A DNA stretch of 9,465 nucleotides from Bdellovibrionales bacterium RBG_16_40_8 (GTDB lineage: Bacteria > Bdellovibrionota > Bdellovibrionia > Bdellovibrionales > UBA1609), in contig MEPT01000100.1 in NCBI GenBank assembly GCA_001769925.1, forward strand, positions 5,505 through 14,969, in the 5' to 3' direction. The notes beneath the pieces are model-generated. The model was not told the DNA's origin and did no database searches. It worked only from the letters and a program-made list of their open reading frames with translations. Below are positions 1-8,989 of this stretch, in pieces. The first letter of the stretch is position 1. Each line of letters begins with the position of its first letter. Made by a program: the position numbers and the translations under genes.

Positions 1-69
1 CTCTGCATAAGAAAAAACTGGATAAACAGCAGCCATAAAAAAAATAGAGGCAAATACACGTAGTCGCAT
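1..69 (-). CDS. Partial exported protein, N-terminal signal peptide only
   Basis: An open frame begins with ATG at 69 and runs off the left edge after 23 codons. The translation starts MRLRVF and has a hydrophobic stretch (residues 5-19), then PVFSYAE. This is a textbook Sec signal peptide with a probable cleavage after S-Y-A, so the product should be periplasmic or outer membrane. The upstream Shine-Dalgarno-like sequence is weak (AGAAAAG). It lies 100 bp downstream of kdsD on the same strand, so it may be the last gene of that operon or have its own promoter. In many Gram-negative bacteria kdsD is followed by LPS-transport genes such as lptC and lptA, so a cleaved periplasmic LptA-type protein is one possibility. 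Nothing in these 23 residues identifies the family; this is positional guesswork. Confidence 0.6.
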   Translation of the reverse strand, partial: MRLRVFASIFFMAAVYPVFSYAE

Positions 70-169
70 ACTTTTCTGATGGTATGTTGAAAGGGTCTAC
101 TTGACTATCTATGTTCGCACAGCCCCGACCTTGGTCAGTGTAATATGTACTGAAATCTAAGGCCTATCA
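70..169 (-). other. Intergenic gap between kdsD and the exported-protein gene
   Basis: This 100-bp spacer follows the kdsD stop. It contains a short inverted repeat (GACC-TT-GGTC near 127-136), but its 2-nt loop and the lack of a following T-run make it a poor terminator. I see no convincing -35/-10 pair on the minus strand. The gap is much longer than the other junctions in the kdsD operon, so a processing site or a weak internal promoter is possible but unsupported. Confidence 0.3.
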
Positions 170-3574
<3,405 letters not shown>

Positions 3575-3586
3575 ACAGTAGTCCTA

Positions 3587-4267
3587 TCACGATTGGATCA
3601 GCTTTTCAAAAATAGTTCGCAGAAGCTCGATAATTCCTATACGGCGGTCTGCCGAGATATAAATAATCGCTGAAATGGCCTTTTTGGCCTTAATTAGCGC
3701 TAAATCCCTTGCTTTTTCGCGCTGTAGTGTGGCGAGTTCACTTTTATTTAATTTGTCTATTTTGTTGAAAACCACCACCACCGGTCGATCGTAATGGGCT
3801 AAATACCTGACAAGATTCGTCTCGTCCTCGCTCCAGTGCCTTTTGATATCCATAATCAGCACTACCCCTTTGAGATTTTCGCGATTTTGCAGGTAAGACT
3901 CAATCATGGGAGTCCATTTATCACGAACTTCATGGCCGCGACGGGCATATCCGTAGCCTGGCATATCAACCAGAGTAAACTTGCTATCAATGTCATAAAA
4001 ATTTAATAGGTCAGTTTTACCTGGTTTTTGGCTCACATGTGCTAGATTTTTTTGCTTTGCGATAGCATTGATAAGGGTAGACTTTCCTGAATTTGATCGT
4101 CCCACTATTCCAATCTCAGGGCGTGATGGCGGAGGATAATCTTTTTGCTCTGCTGCACTTTTAATAAATTTTGCGGACATGCTTGCGTTTACTTCGAAAG
4201 TGCTATGGTGTCCACTCAGAAACGCCTTCAATAACCAGGCATTGACCTCGTCCGACCGTCTGGACAT
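3587..4267 (-). CDS. engB: Ribosome biogenesis GTPase EngB/YihA (YsxC)
   Basis: TRAFAC-class GTPase needed for late 50S subunit assembly. In the 226-aa form the G motifs are G1 GRSNSGKST (56-64), the PGKT switch I segment (82-85, usually PGRT), G3 DMPGYGYA (101-108, the EngB hallmark), G4 NKID (168-171, usually TKxD) and G5 SA (205-206). The longest ORF starts at 4288, but the sequence before that ATG has no Shine-Dalgarno. The ATG at 4267 is preceded by GGAGGAATTT, near ideal, so I chose it. Even so about 30 residues precede the conserved KFIKSA motif where most EngB proteins begin; an ATG at 4180 would give the classic length but has poor signals. It is the first gene of the apparent engB-kdsB-pyrG-kdsD operon and is divergent from the sigma-54 activator. 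Confidence 0.93.
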   Translation of the reverse strand: MSRRSDEVNAWLLKAFLSGHHSTFEVNASMSAKFIKSAAEQKDYPPPSRPEIGIVGRSNSGKSTLINAIAKQKNLAHVSQKPGKTDLLNFYDIDSKFTLVDMPGYGYARRGHEVRDKWTPMIESYLQNRENLKGVVLIMDIKRHWSEDETNLVRYLAHYDRPVVVVFNKIDKLNKSELATLQREKARDLALIKAKKAISAIIYISADRRIGIIELLRTIFEKLIQS

Positions 4268-4275
4268 AAATTCCT
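4268..4275 (-). promoter_or_regulatory. Ribosome binding site that sets the engB start
   Basis: On the minus strand GGAGGAATTT directly precedes the ATG at 4267, giving a strong Shine-Dalgarno core at standard spacing. The upstream in-frame ATG at 4288 has CGCTTTTTGG before it and no purine-rich core. This favours translation from 4267 over the longer ORF. Confidence 0.7.
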
Positions 4276-4391
4276 CCGATTCGGACATCCAAAAAGCGCT
4301 CTGCTAAAAACTATGCATAACTGGCACATACGTATAGTCGGCATGGTTCTTGATTATTAATCTAACAACACCTAACCGCTGGAGGTAAAAA
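4268..4391. promoter_or_regulatory. Divergent intergenic region between engB and the sigma-54 activator gene
   Basis: About 123 bp separate the two divergent starts, so promoters for both genes should lie here. I see no confident -35/-10 pair on either strand. Palindromic 8-mers occur at 4312-4319 (TATGCATA) and 4328-4335 (ATACGTAT), which could be operator half-sites or chance. A TGGCAC at 4322-4327 resembles a sigma-54 -24 element, but the matching GC at -12 is absent. GGAGG at 4381-4385 is the Shine-Dalgarno of the rightward gene. Confidence 0.4.
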
Positions 4392-5693
4392 ATGCGCACT
4401 CAAAGCTTATTTGTAAAAACGTTACCACAAGAAAATGGCTTTCTCACTTTGCTTAATAAAAGCATACTAAAAACCATAGAAATTAAAGACAGCATTCTTA
4501 TAGGGCGAGACCCTGGAGCGCAAATATATCTGCCAGATTTTTGCGTATCTAATCGCCACGCCCGTATAGAAAAAAAATCTGATGGCTTTTATGTGCGTGA
4601 TCTTAGGTCACGCAACGGAACTTTTATCAACGGCAGTCGCATTATTGAGGCAAAACTACAAGATCATGATCGACTACGTGTCGGATTAACCGAATATATA
4701 TTCACTGCTGAAAAAGATATGGGCATATCTAATACTTTTTTATCAAGCCAAAATGCTTCTTGGGATCAGCAGCTAAAACGCCTACCTGCTATAGCACAAT
4801 CACCGCACCCAGTTTTGCTACTCGGGCCATCTGGAACAGGCAAAGAAATTTTAGCAAACATGATTCATAAGCTTTCATTTCGCTCAAGTGGACAATTCTT
4901 AAGTGTAAATTGTAGCGCCCTAACTGACACACTTGCCGAAAGCGAACTATTTGGCCATCAAAAGGGCAGTTTTACTGGGGCTCAAGAAGATCGCAAGGGC
5001 GCATTTGAAGCGGCTAGAGGAGGAACACTTTTTCTTGATGAGGTGGGAGACATCCCCCTTAGTATGCAACCAAAATTTTTACGAGCTCTTGATAATAATG
5101 AGATTAAACCTGTAGGCAATGATTCTTCAATTACTATAGACGTACGAATAGTTGCCGCCACAAATCGTAATCTAAAAAAATTAGTCGACGAAGGAAAATT
5201 TCGTGAAGATCTCTATTTTCGGCTGCACATTTTACAAATATGCCCACCAGCACTAATAGAACGCCTCGAAGATTTCGATTCTCTTATTCAGCAACTTTCT
5301 GGGCCGCTTAAGGTATTTTTTGCCCCAGAGGCCATGAAACTTTTGCGTCAACACACTTGGCCCGGCAACATACGTGAACTAAAAAATGTAATTTCTCGCG
5401 CATCGGCATTATTTCCGGGACTACTTATAACTGAAAATGAAATTCCTGATATTTTAGATCTTGATCGTGAGCCAAAACACTCAAATAAAGTCAAAATAAT
5501 ACCCGCACTAGCTAGGCAATATCTACATGAATATGAAAGAGAAGCCATCGTTGAGCGATTAAGTTATTATAAAGGCAATCAAAGGCGTTCTGCGCAAGAT
5601 CTGGGTCTTGCCAAAAGCACCCTGCACGACCGCATTCGTAGATACAATATTTGCCTAAATGATTTTAAAGAAAAATCTAAGGATTCGTTATGA
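4392..5693 (+). CDS. FHA-domain sigma-54-dependent transcriptional activator (AAA+, Fis-type HTH)
   Basis: A 433-aa bacterial enhancer-binding protein that would use ATP hydrolysis to open sigma-54 promoters. The N-terminal FHA domain (about 27-104) carries GRD (38-40), SNRH (53-56) and NGTFING (75-81), the phosphothreonine-peptide binding residues, so a Ser/Thr kinase signal is the likely input in place of a receiver domain. The AAA+ domain (about 120-345) has Walker A GPSGTGKE (145-152), the sigma-54 contact loop GSFTGA (192-197, usually GAFTGA), Walker B FLDE (214-217), sensor I ATNRN (256-260), FREDLYFRL with R271 and R277, and WPGNIREL (323-330). The segment between PPALIER and WPGN is shorter than usual, and the conserved LRER reads LIER. 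A Fis-type helix-turn-helix ends the protein (about 385-420). GGAGG lies 6 nt before the ATG. The 3' end overlaps the next gene by 17 nt. Its targets are unknown. Confidence 0.93.
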   Translation: MRTQSLFVKTLPQENGFLTLLNKSILKTIEIKDSILIGRDPGAQIYLPDFCVSNRHARIEKKSDGFYVRDLRSRNGTFINGSRIIEAKLQDHDRLRVGLTEYIFTAEKDMGISNTFLSSQNASWDQQLKRLPAIAQSPHPVLLLGPSGTGKEILANMIHKLSFRSSGQFLSVNCSALTDTLAESELFGHQKGSFTGAQEDRKGAFEAARGGTLFLDEVGDIPLSMQPKFLRALDNNEIKPVGNDSSITIDVRIVAATNRNLKKLVDEGKFREDLYFRLHILQICPPALIERLEDFDSLIQQLSGPLKVFFAPEAMKLLRQHTWPGNIRELKNVISRASALFPGLLITENEIPDILDLDREPKHSNKVKIIPALARQYLHEYEREAIVERLSYYKGNQRRSAQDLGLAKSTLHDRIRRYNICLNDFKEKSKDSL

Positions 5694-6657
5694 AAGTATT
5701 GAAGTAAACGTGAAATACCTTGCCTTGGTTTAGTATATTATTAACGTTATCACGCATTACAGATTTCATACGCGTTTTGCCTGACATAGATACAGCCTCG
5801 GTGTAGGTAAATGGCTCTAAAGAGCGTTGAATAGTATCAAGAATTTCATGTTCGCGATCTTTTACTTCAATAGCCGTATCTTTAGAATCTATTCCCAAAT
5901 ATATTTCAAATATGCCCATAGGATTTTGACTGCTATTTTCATCGCGTTTCAAATTAACTATAACCTTACTTAAAAGAACGTAAAACTCAACTTCAGGAAA
6001 AGCCTGAAAAAGATCTTGTAACTCATTTTTATTTTTATAGGCACCTACACTTATGGCCTTATCTTCTAAAGAATGTATCAAGGGATCGGTAAAATGCGGG
6101 AGCCACTGCTGGCTAAACGTCTTGCCCAAAAAAAATAAGGCCGCAAGTGTTGATATCAGAGTAAAAAATAAACTAAATTTTCTAACTTTTGATAAATTTT
6201 GATAAGCATCAATATTTGTTTTAGTAAACCGCAAAGTAAGTTGAGAATAGTGCACACTGCGAAACTTAAAAAAACGAAGCAAATCTGGCAGAGTAAATCT
6301 GGCAAAATGTTTGATCTTCTCGCCTAAAAGCATAAAGCGGCTTTTAGTAGAGAAAAGTAAATTTTTAATAGAAATTAGAAAACGTCGCAGCGCTGAAATA
6401 AAGTCACGCCTAAATATCTCAAATCTAGTTTTTTCTTTTATTTTTTTACCAACCATCTCGGTGGTACGCGCTAAATCAATATCTCGATCTATATTTTCGC
6501 TTTTAATGTCAAGCTGCAAACTTGCTACTTCTACTTTTAGCTCAACCATGCTCTGGATAAAATTCGGATCTTCTTCTTCAATAAACTTGTCGAGATCCTC
6601 AAGCGAAATCATGTTTTCGTCGGGCCTAGGCCCAGCCTGTGGTATATCAGCGGTCAT
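5677..6657 (-). CDS. Membrane protein with C-terminal FliL-like domain and long cytosolic N-terminus
   Basis: A 326-aa protein with one predicted membrane span (about residues 161-178, FSLFFTLISTLAALFFLG) flanked by basic residues on the N-terminal side, so the first 160 residues should be cytosolic and the C-terminal 145 periplasmic. The periplasmic part resembles FliL: a beta strand VEFYVLLSKVIVNLK (223-237), IFEIYLGID (249-257), then a helix REHEILDTIQRSLEPFTYTEA, the SGKTRMK segment (292-298), NNILNQGKVFHVYFNTFI at the end. FliL proteins form stomatin-like rings around MotAB stators at the flagellar motor. Usual FliL is about 150-180 aa with a very short cytosolic tail, so this N-terminal region is extra. 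It begins acidic and is then rich in basic residues and helices. No flagellar genes are near. AAAGGA lies 6 nt before the ATG at 6657. Not certain to be flagellar; another membrane-scaffold role is possible. Confidence 0.72.
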   Translation of the reverse strand: MTADIPQAGPRPDENMISLEDLDKFIEEEDPNFIQSMVELKVEVASLQLDIKSENIDRDIDLARTTEMVGKKIKEKTRFEIFRRDFISALRRFLISIKNLLFSTKSRFMLLGEKIKHFARFTLPDLLRFFKFRSVHYSQLTLRFTKTNIDAYQNLSKVRKFSLFFTLISTLAALFFLGKTFSQQWLPHFTDPLIHSLEDKAISVGAYKNKNELQDLFQAFPEVEFYVLLSKVIVNLKRDENSSQNPMGIFEIYLGIDSKDTAIEVKDREHEILDTIQRSLEPFTYTEAVSMSGKTRMKSVMRDNVNNILNQGKVFHVYFNTFITNP

Positions 6658-6724
6658 TTTTTTCCTTTAGCTGCTCTTTATTTTTCCATGTCTTAGACCG
6701 ATACACAATCCATAAGGGGCGCCT
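6658..6724. promoter_or_regulatory. Divergent intergenic region with possible promoters
   Basis: This 67-bp gap separates the starts of the FliL-like gene (minus) and the BamE-like lipoprotein gene (plus). On the minus strand TTGTGT (6703-6708) and AAAAAT (6680-6685) are spaced by 17 bp, a weak sigma-70-like pair for the FliL-like gene. AAGGGG near 6714-6719 is the Shine-Dalgarno for the lipoprotein; no clear plus-strand promoter was found. Confidence 0.3.
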
Positions 6725-7384
6725 ATGACAAAACTTTTAATATTAATTTTACCACTTTCATTAGGACTAACGGCCTGTTCTCTTCTAGAAAGATCTGAAA
6801 CAAGTGGCTATGCATCTAACGACGATAGCGAGGGCGGAGCAAGAGAATTTTATTTCGATAAACGCGCTAAAGCTTATAACTCAGCTAAAGAAGAGCTTGG
6901 GTTACAGACACGCAAGGAGTTAGGCGAAGAAGAGGTTACAGCCATTCAGACGCGAGTAGAACTTAACCGGTTAGAAAAAAATTTGCAAAACAGTTTAGAT
7001 AAAAAGCAATACTATTCTATAAAGCCATATTTTAATAATGACCTTGAGCGCATTTATTTTTTACGACTGCCCAACCGTGAGGCCAAAGAACGGTGGGCTA
7101 ATATGAAAGGTGTTACAACTAACGAAACATCTTTTGATCATGTGACAACTAAACTTATCGAAAAAAATGATATCTCGCGCGGAATGTCACGCAATGCCGT
7201 TCGTCAAAGTTGGGGCGACCCTGATTTTGTAGAAGTGGCTGGCGAGCATATTTATGGTAATGAACGATGGCGCTACAATAAACTGACTTCTTCTGATGAA
7301 GGATATAAATCAGAAGTTCGCATTATATATTTTGAATCTGGGCGCGTCGCCGGATGGGAGACCGCTGCTCAGTCAACAAACTGA
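6725..7384 (+). CDS. Lipoprotein with BamE/SmpA-like C-terminal region
   Basis: A 219-aa predicted lipoprotein. The signal peptide ends in the lipobox LTAC with Cys18. Ser follows the Cys, not Asp, which by the Lol sorting rule fits the outer membrane. The C-terminal region (about 147-213) reads NDISRGMSRNAVRQSWGDPD, then NERWRYNK, then VRIIYFESGRVAGWE. This matches the SmpA/OmlA (BamE) pattern of a 'G-M-x-x-x-x-V' helix, a 'G-x-P' turn, an aromatic 'W-x-Y' strand and a 'F-x-x-G-x-V' strand. Canonical BamE is only about 110 aa and starts this fold soon after the Cys. Here about 125 charged, helix-prone residues (20-145) come first, so it is probably a BamE-fold paralogue rather than the Bam subunit. 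AGGGG precedes the ATG. Its 3' end overlaps the L,D-transpeptidase gene by 16 nt. The exact function is unknown. Confidence 0.78.
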   Translation: MTKLLILILPLSLGLTACSLLERSETSGYASNDDSEGGAREFYFDKRAKAYNSAKEELGLQTRKELGEEEVTAIQTRVELNRLEKNLQNSLDKKQYYSIKPYFNNDLERIYFLRLPNREAKERWANMKGVTTNETSFDHVTTKLIEKNDISRGMSRNAVRQSWGDPDFVEVAGEHIYGNERWRYNKLTSSDEGYKSEVRIIYFESGRVAGWETAAQSTN

Positions 7385-8805
7385 TTAACGTCTTTGGCCA
7401 CCATATATTCTGGCAAAATATTTCTACCATAGCCACCTACAGGTAGTTTATCAGGATGAGAATAATTGAGTACTCGACCCTCATCTATAAAATAAACGCC
7501 GCGCATGTCTTTATCTTTCAATCCATAAACATTGCCATTTTTGCCCCGTTTAGCTCCGCTACCACCAGGTTTAAAACTTTTGACGTCAGGTAGTAAATCT
7601 ACGGCGTATGAGCCTTCTTCTAGCCATTGTGATCTTGGCGTACCCGCTTGTAATACTTTTTCGCGATCTGCTTTTTCTCCGTCAATTCGAACACCGTTTT
7701 TTGTTAAAATGTAATCCCATTTTTTGTTTTTTTCTTGATAGTTTAATAGGTTGGGATCATACAACTTTTCAATAGCATAAATTTTTATTAGCGGCGCCCC
7801 TGCATCAAGTATGTGCCTAATATAAGCGATTGATTCATTATCAGTGCGCGTGCAACCGTGGCTACGTGGGTCTGAAAACAAATTCGAAAAAAACCCACGT
7901 GTAATATCTATATATTTTGTTTTGTCGGCGCCCCAGCCTATCGTGCCGTGAGTCCACTGATAGTATGAATTCGGGCCAACGTGCGCAGTGTACCAACCAA
8001 AAGCCCCGCGAACTTTACTACCTCGATATGGTAAAGCCTCAGAGCTTGTCCAGCTAAATAAACCGGCCCCCACCTCAGGCACCTTTGGATAATTAGGATC
8101 ATACCATGACGGATACTTTTGCCCGCCATCTTCATAAAATTTAACCCACTTAATTATATTAAACGACCCAAGAACTGTCATAGTTGATTGGTTACGCGTT
8201 TTTTCACCCACGACAACATCGGACTCAAATACCATTTTATGCGCACATCTACCATCGTCGCAAAGTTTCTTATAAATACGTAATTTCTCGGTAGCTATAT
8301 TTTGAACTAGAAAATAATTATTTCTCGAAGAATCTTGCAAAACTTCATTTCTATTAATACTCAAGTAGTCCTTTGCGACAAAATAGGTAGATGCTGATTT
8401 CAACTTAGCAACTGTTTTTAGAATTTGTACTTCAACAAAAACAGTGTCGCTAACTATACCAATAACTTGTACTTCATCATTAAGATTCAAAGCGCCGACA
8501 ATATTTTCGTCTCTAATTTGCGGTTCAGAGCGAATATTTAATCGCGTTGAGTAAACATAGTAAGTATGAGGAGGCACAGACTTAATCTCATATGCTAAAT
8601 CTGACTTTATAATATTTTCTAGAGATTTTATTTCTTCTGGAGTCGTATCATATGGGGCCACTTCTTGCTCGAATAGCTCATTGCCAGTATGCGGCGCTAT
8701 GACATTAGTTTCAAAACCTCTTCCACAACCCATCGCAATAAATGACATGACAGCTAAGGATATTAGCTCTCCAAATGGGTACTTTTTACCTAAAACGTTT
8801 TTCAT
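7369..8805 (-). CDS. Lipoprotein L,D-transpeptidase (SH3-like plus YkuD domains)
   Basis: A 478-aa envelope enzyme expected to cross-link peptidoglycan stem peptides at meso-DAP, attach proteins to them, or exchange the terminal residue. A basic N-terminus, a hydrophobic core (11-25) and Cys27 in A-M-G-C suggest a lipoprotein; the lipobox is slightly off consensus. A bacterial SH3-like domain spans about 82-148 (STRLNIRSEP, 86-95). The YkuD domain (about 163-344) contains H286 in HGT (286-288) and the catalytic motif SHGCTR (315-320) with Cys318, His316 and Arg320, followed by the usual helix and GAPLIKIY (336-343). About 85 residues rich in Trp and Tyr lie between the domain start and HGT. 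The last 130 residues (about 348-478) match no family I recognise. GGAGAAG precedes the ATG at 8805. The stop overlaps the convergent lipoprotein gene by 16 nt. Confidence 0.88.
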   Translation of the reverse strand: MKNVLGKKYPFGELISLAVMSFIAMGCGRGFETNVIAPHTGNELFEQEVAPYDTTPEEIKSLENIIKSDLAYEIKSVPPHTYYVYSTRLNIRSEPQIRDENIVGALNLNDEVQVIGIVSDTVFVEVQILKTVAKLKSASTYFVAKDYLSINRNEVLQDSSRNNYFLVQNIATEKLRIYKKLCDDGRCAHKMVFESDVVVGEKTRNQSTMTVLGSFNIIKWVKFYEDGGQKYPSWYDPNYPKVPEVGAGLFSWTSSEALPYRGSKVRGAFGWYTAHVGPNSYYQWTHGTIGWGADKTKYIDITRGFFSNLFSDPRSHGCTRTDNESIAYIRHILDAGAPLIKIYAIEKLYDPNLLNYQEKNKKWDYILTKNGVRIDGEKADREKVLQAGTPRSQWLEEGSYAVDLLPDVKSFKPGGSGAKRGKNGNVYGLKDKDMRGVYFIDEGRVLNYSHPDKLPVGGYGRNILPEYMVAKDVNQFVD

Positions 8806-8852
8806 TTATTCTTCTCCATACGTTCGTCTGGCAGGTTATGACAACGTCGCTT

Positions 8853-8882
8853 AGCATAAAATAGGCTTTTTGGCTCTAGCAA
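8853..8882 (-). promoter_or_regulatory. Possible sigma-70-type promoter for the L,D-transpeptidase gene
   Basis: On the minus strand TTGCTA (8877-8882) and TATGCT (8853-8858) are separated by 18 bp. Each matches the -35 or -10 consensus at 4 of 6 positions. It would give a leader of about 40 nt before the ATG at 8805. This is by-eye matching in AT-rich DNA, so false positives are easy. Confidence 0.35.
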
Positions 8883-8923
8883 AAATAATTGTGTAAAGAA
8901 CTTCACTCTAGATTTTGGTCCAA

Positions 8924-8952
8924 TTGTGAATCAGCGTAATTTTTCTTAAAAT
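8924..8952 (+). promoter_or_regulatory. Probable sigma-70-type promoter for the right-edge exported protein gene
   Basis: TTGTGA (8924-8929, 4 of 6 to TTGACA) and TAAAAT (8947-8952, 5 of 6 to TATAAT) are exactly 17 bp apart. Transcription would begin near 8959, leaving a leader of about 30 nt before the ATG at 8990. The leader is very AT-rich and has no clear Shine-Dalgarno. The site overlaps a TTGG-T-CCAA inverted repeat (8915-8923) that could bind a regulator. Confidence 0.5.
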
Positions 8953-8989
8953 ATAAATATTACAAATTATAACAAAGCCACACATAAAT

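Noticed and set aside
120..150. Inverted repeat GACC-TT-GGTC after kdsD as a rho-independent terminator
   Set aside because: Stem of only 4 bp with a 2-nt loop and no T-run following it on the minus strand.
4322..4338. TGGCAC resembling a sigma-54 -24 element upstream of the sigma-54 activator gene
   Set aside because: The required GC dinucleotide 10 bp further on is TA, and there is no TTGC-like -12 element.
4933..5115. 60-aa plus-strand ORF
   Set aside because: Overlaps the most conserved part of the AAA+ domain (sigma-54 contact loop and Walker B) in another frame.
5348..5548. 66-aa minus-strand ORF
   Set aside because: Antisense to the sigma-54 activator gene, low-complexity Ser-rich translation, no Shine-Dalgarno support.
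6311..6670. 119-aa plus-strand ORF
   Set aside because: Almost wholly antisense to the FliL-like gene. Its Ser/Lys/Ile-rich translation has the look of a reverse-complement frame, while the minus-strand frame has an RBS, a membrane span and a FliL-like domain.
7532..7714. 60-aa plus-strand ORF
   Set aside because: Antisense to the C-terminal part of the L,D-transpeptidase gene, with no domain or RBS support.
7938..8135. 65-aa minus-strand ORF
   Set aside because: Same strand but another frame inside the YkuD domain coding region.
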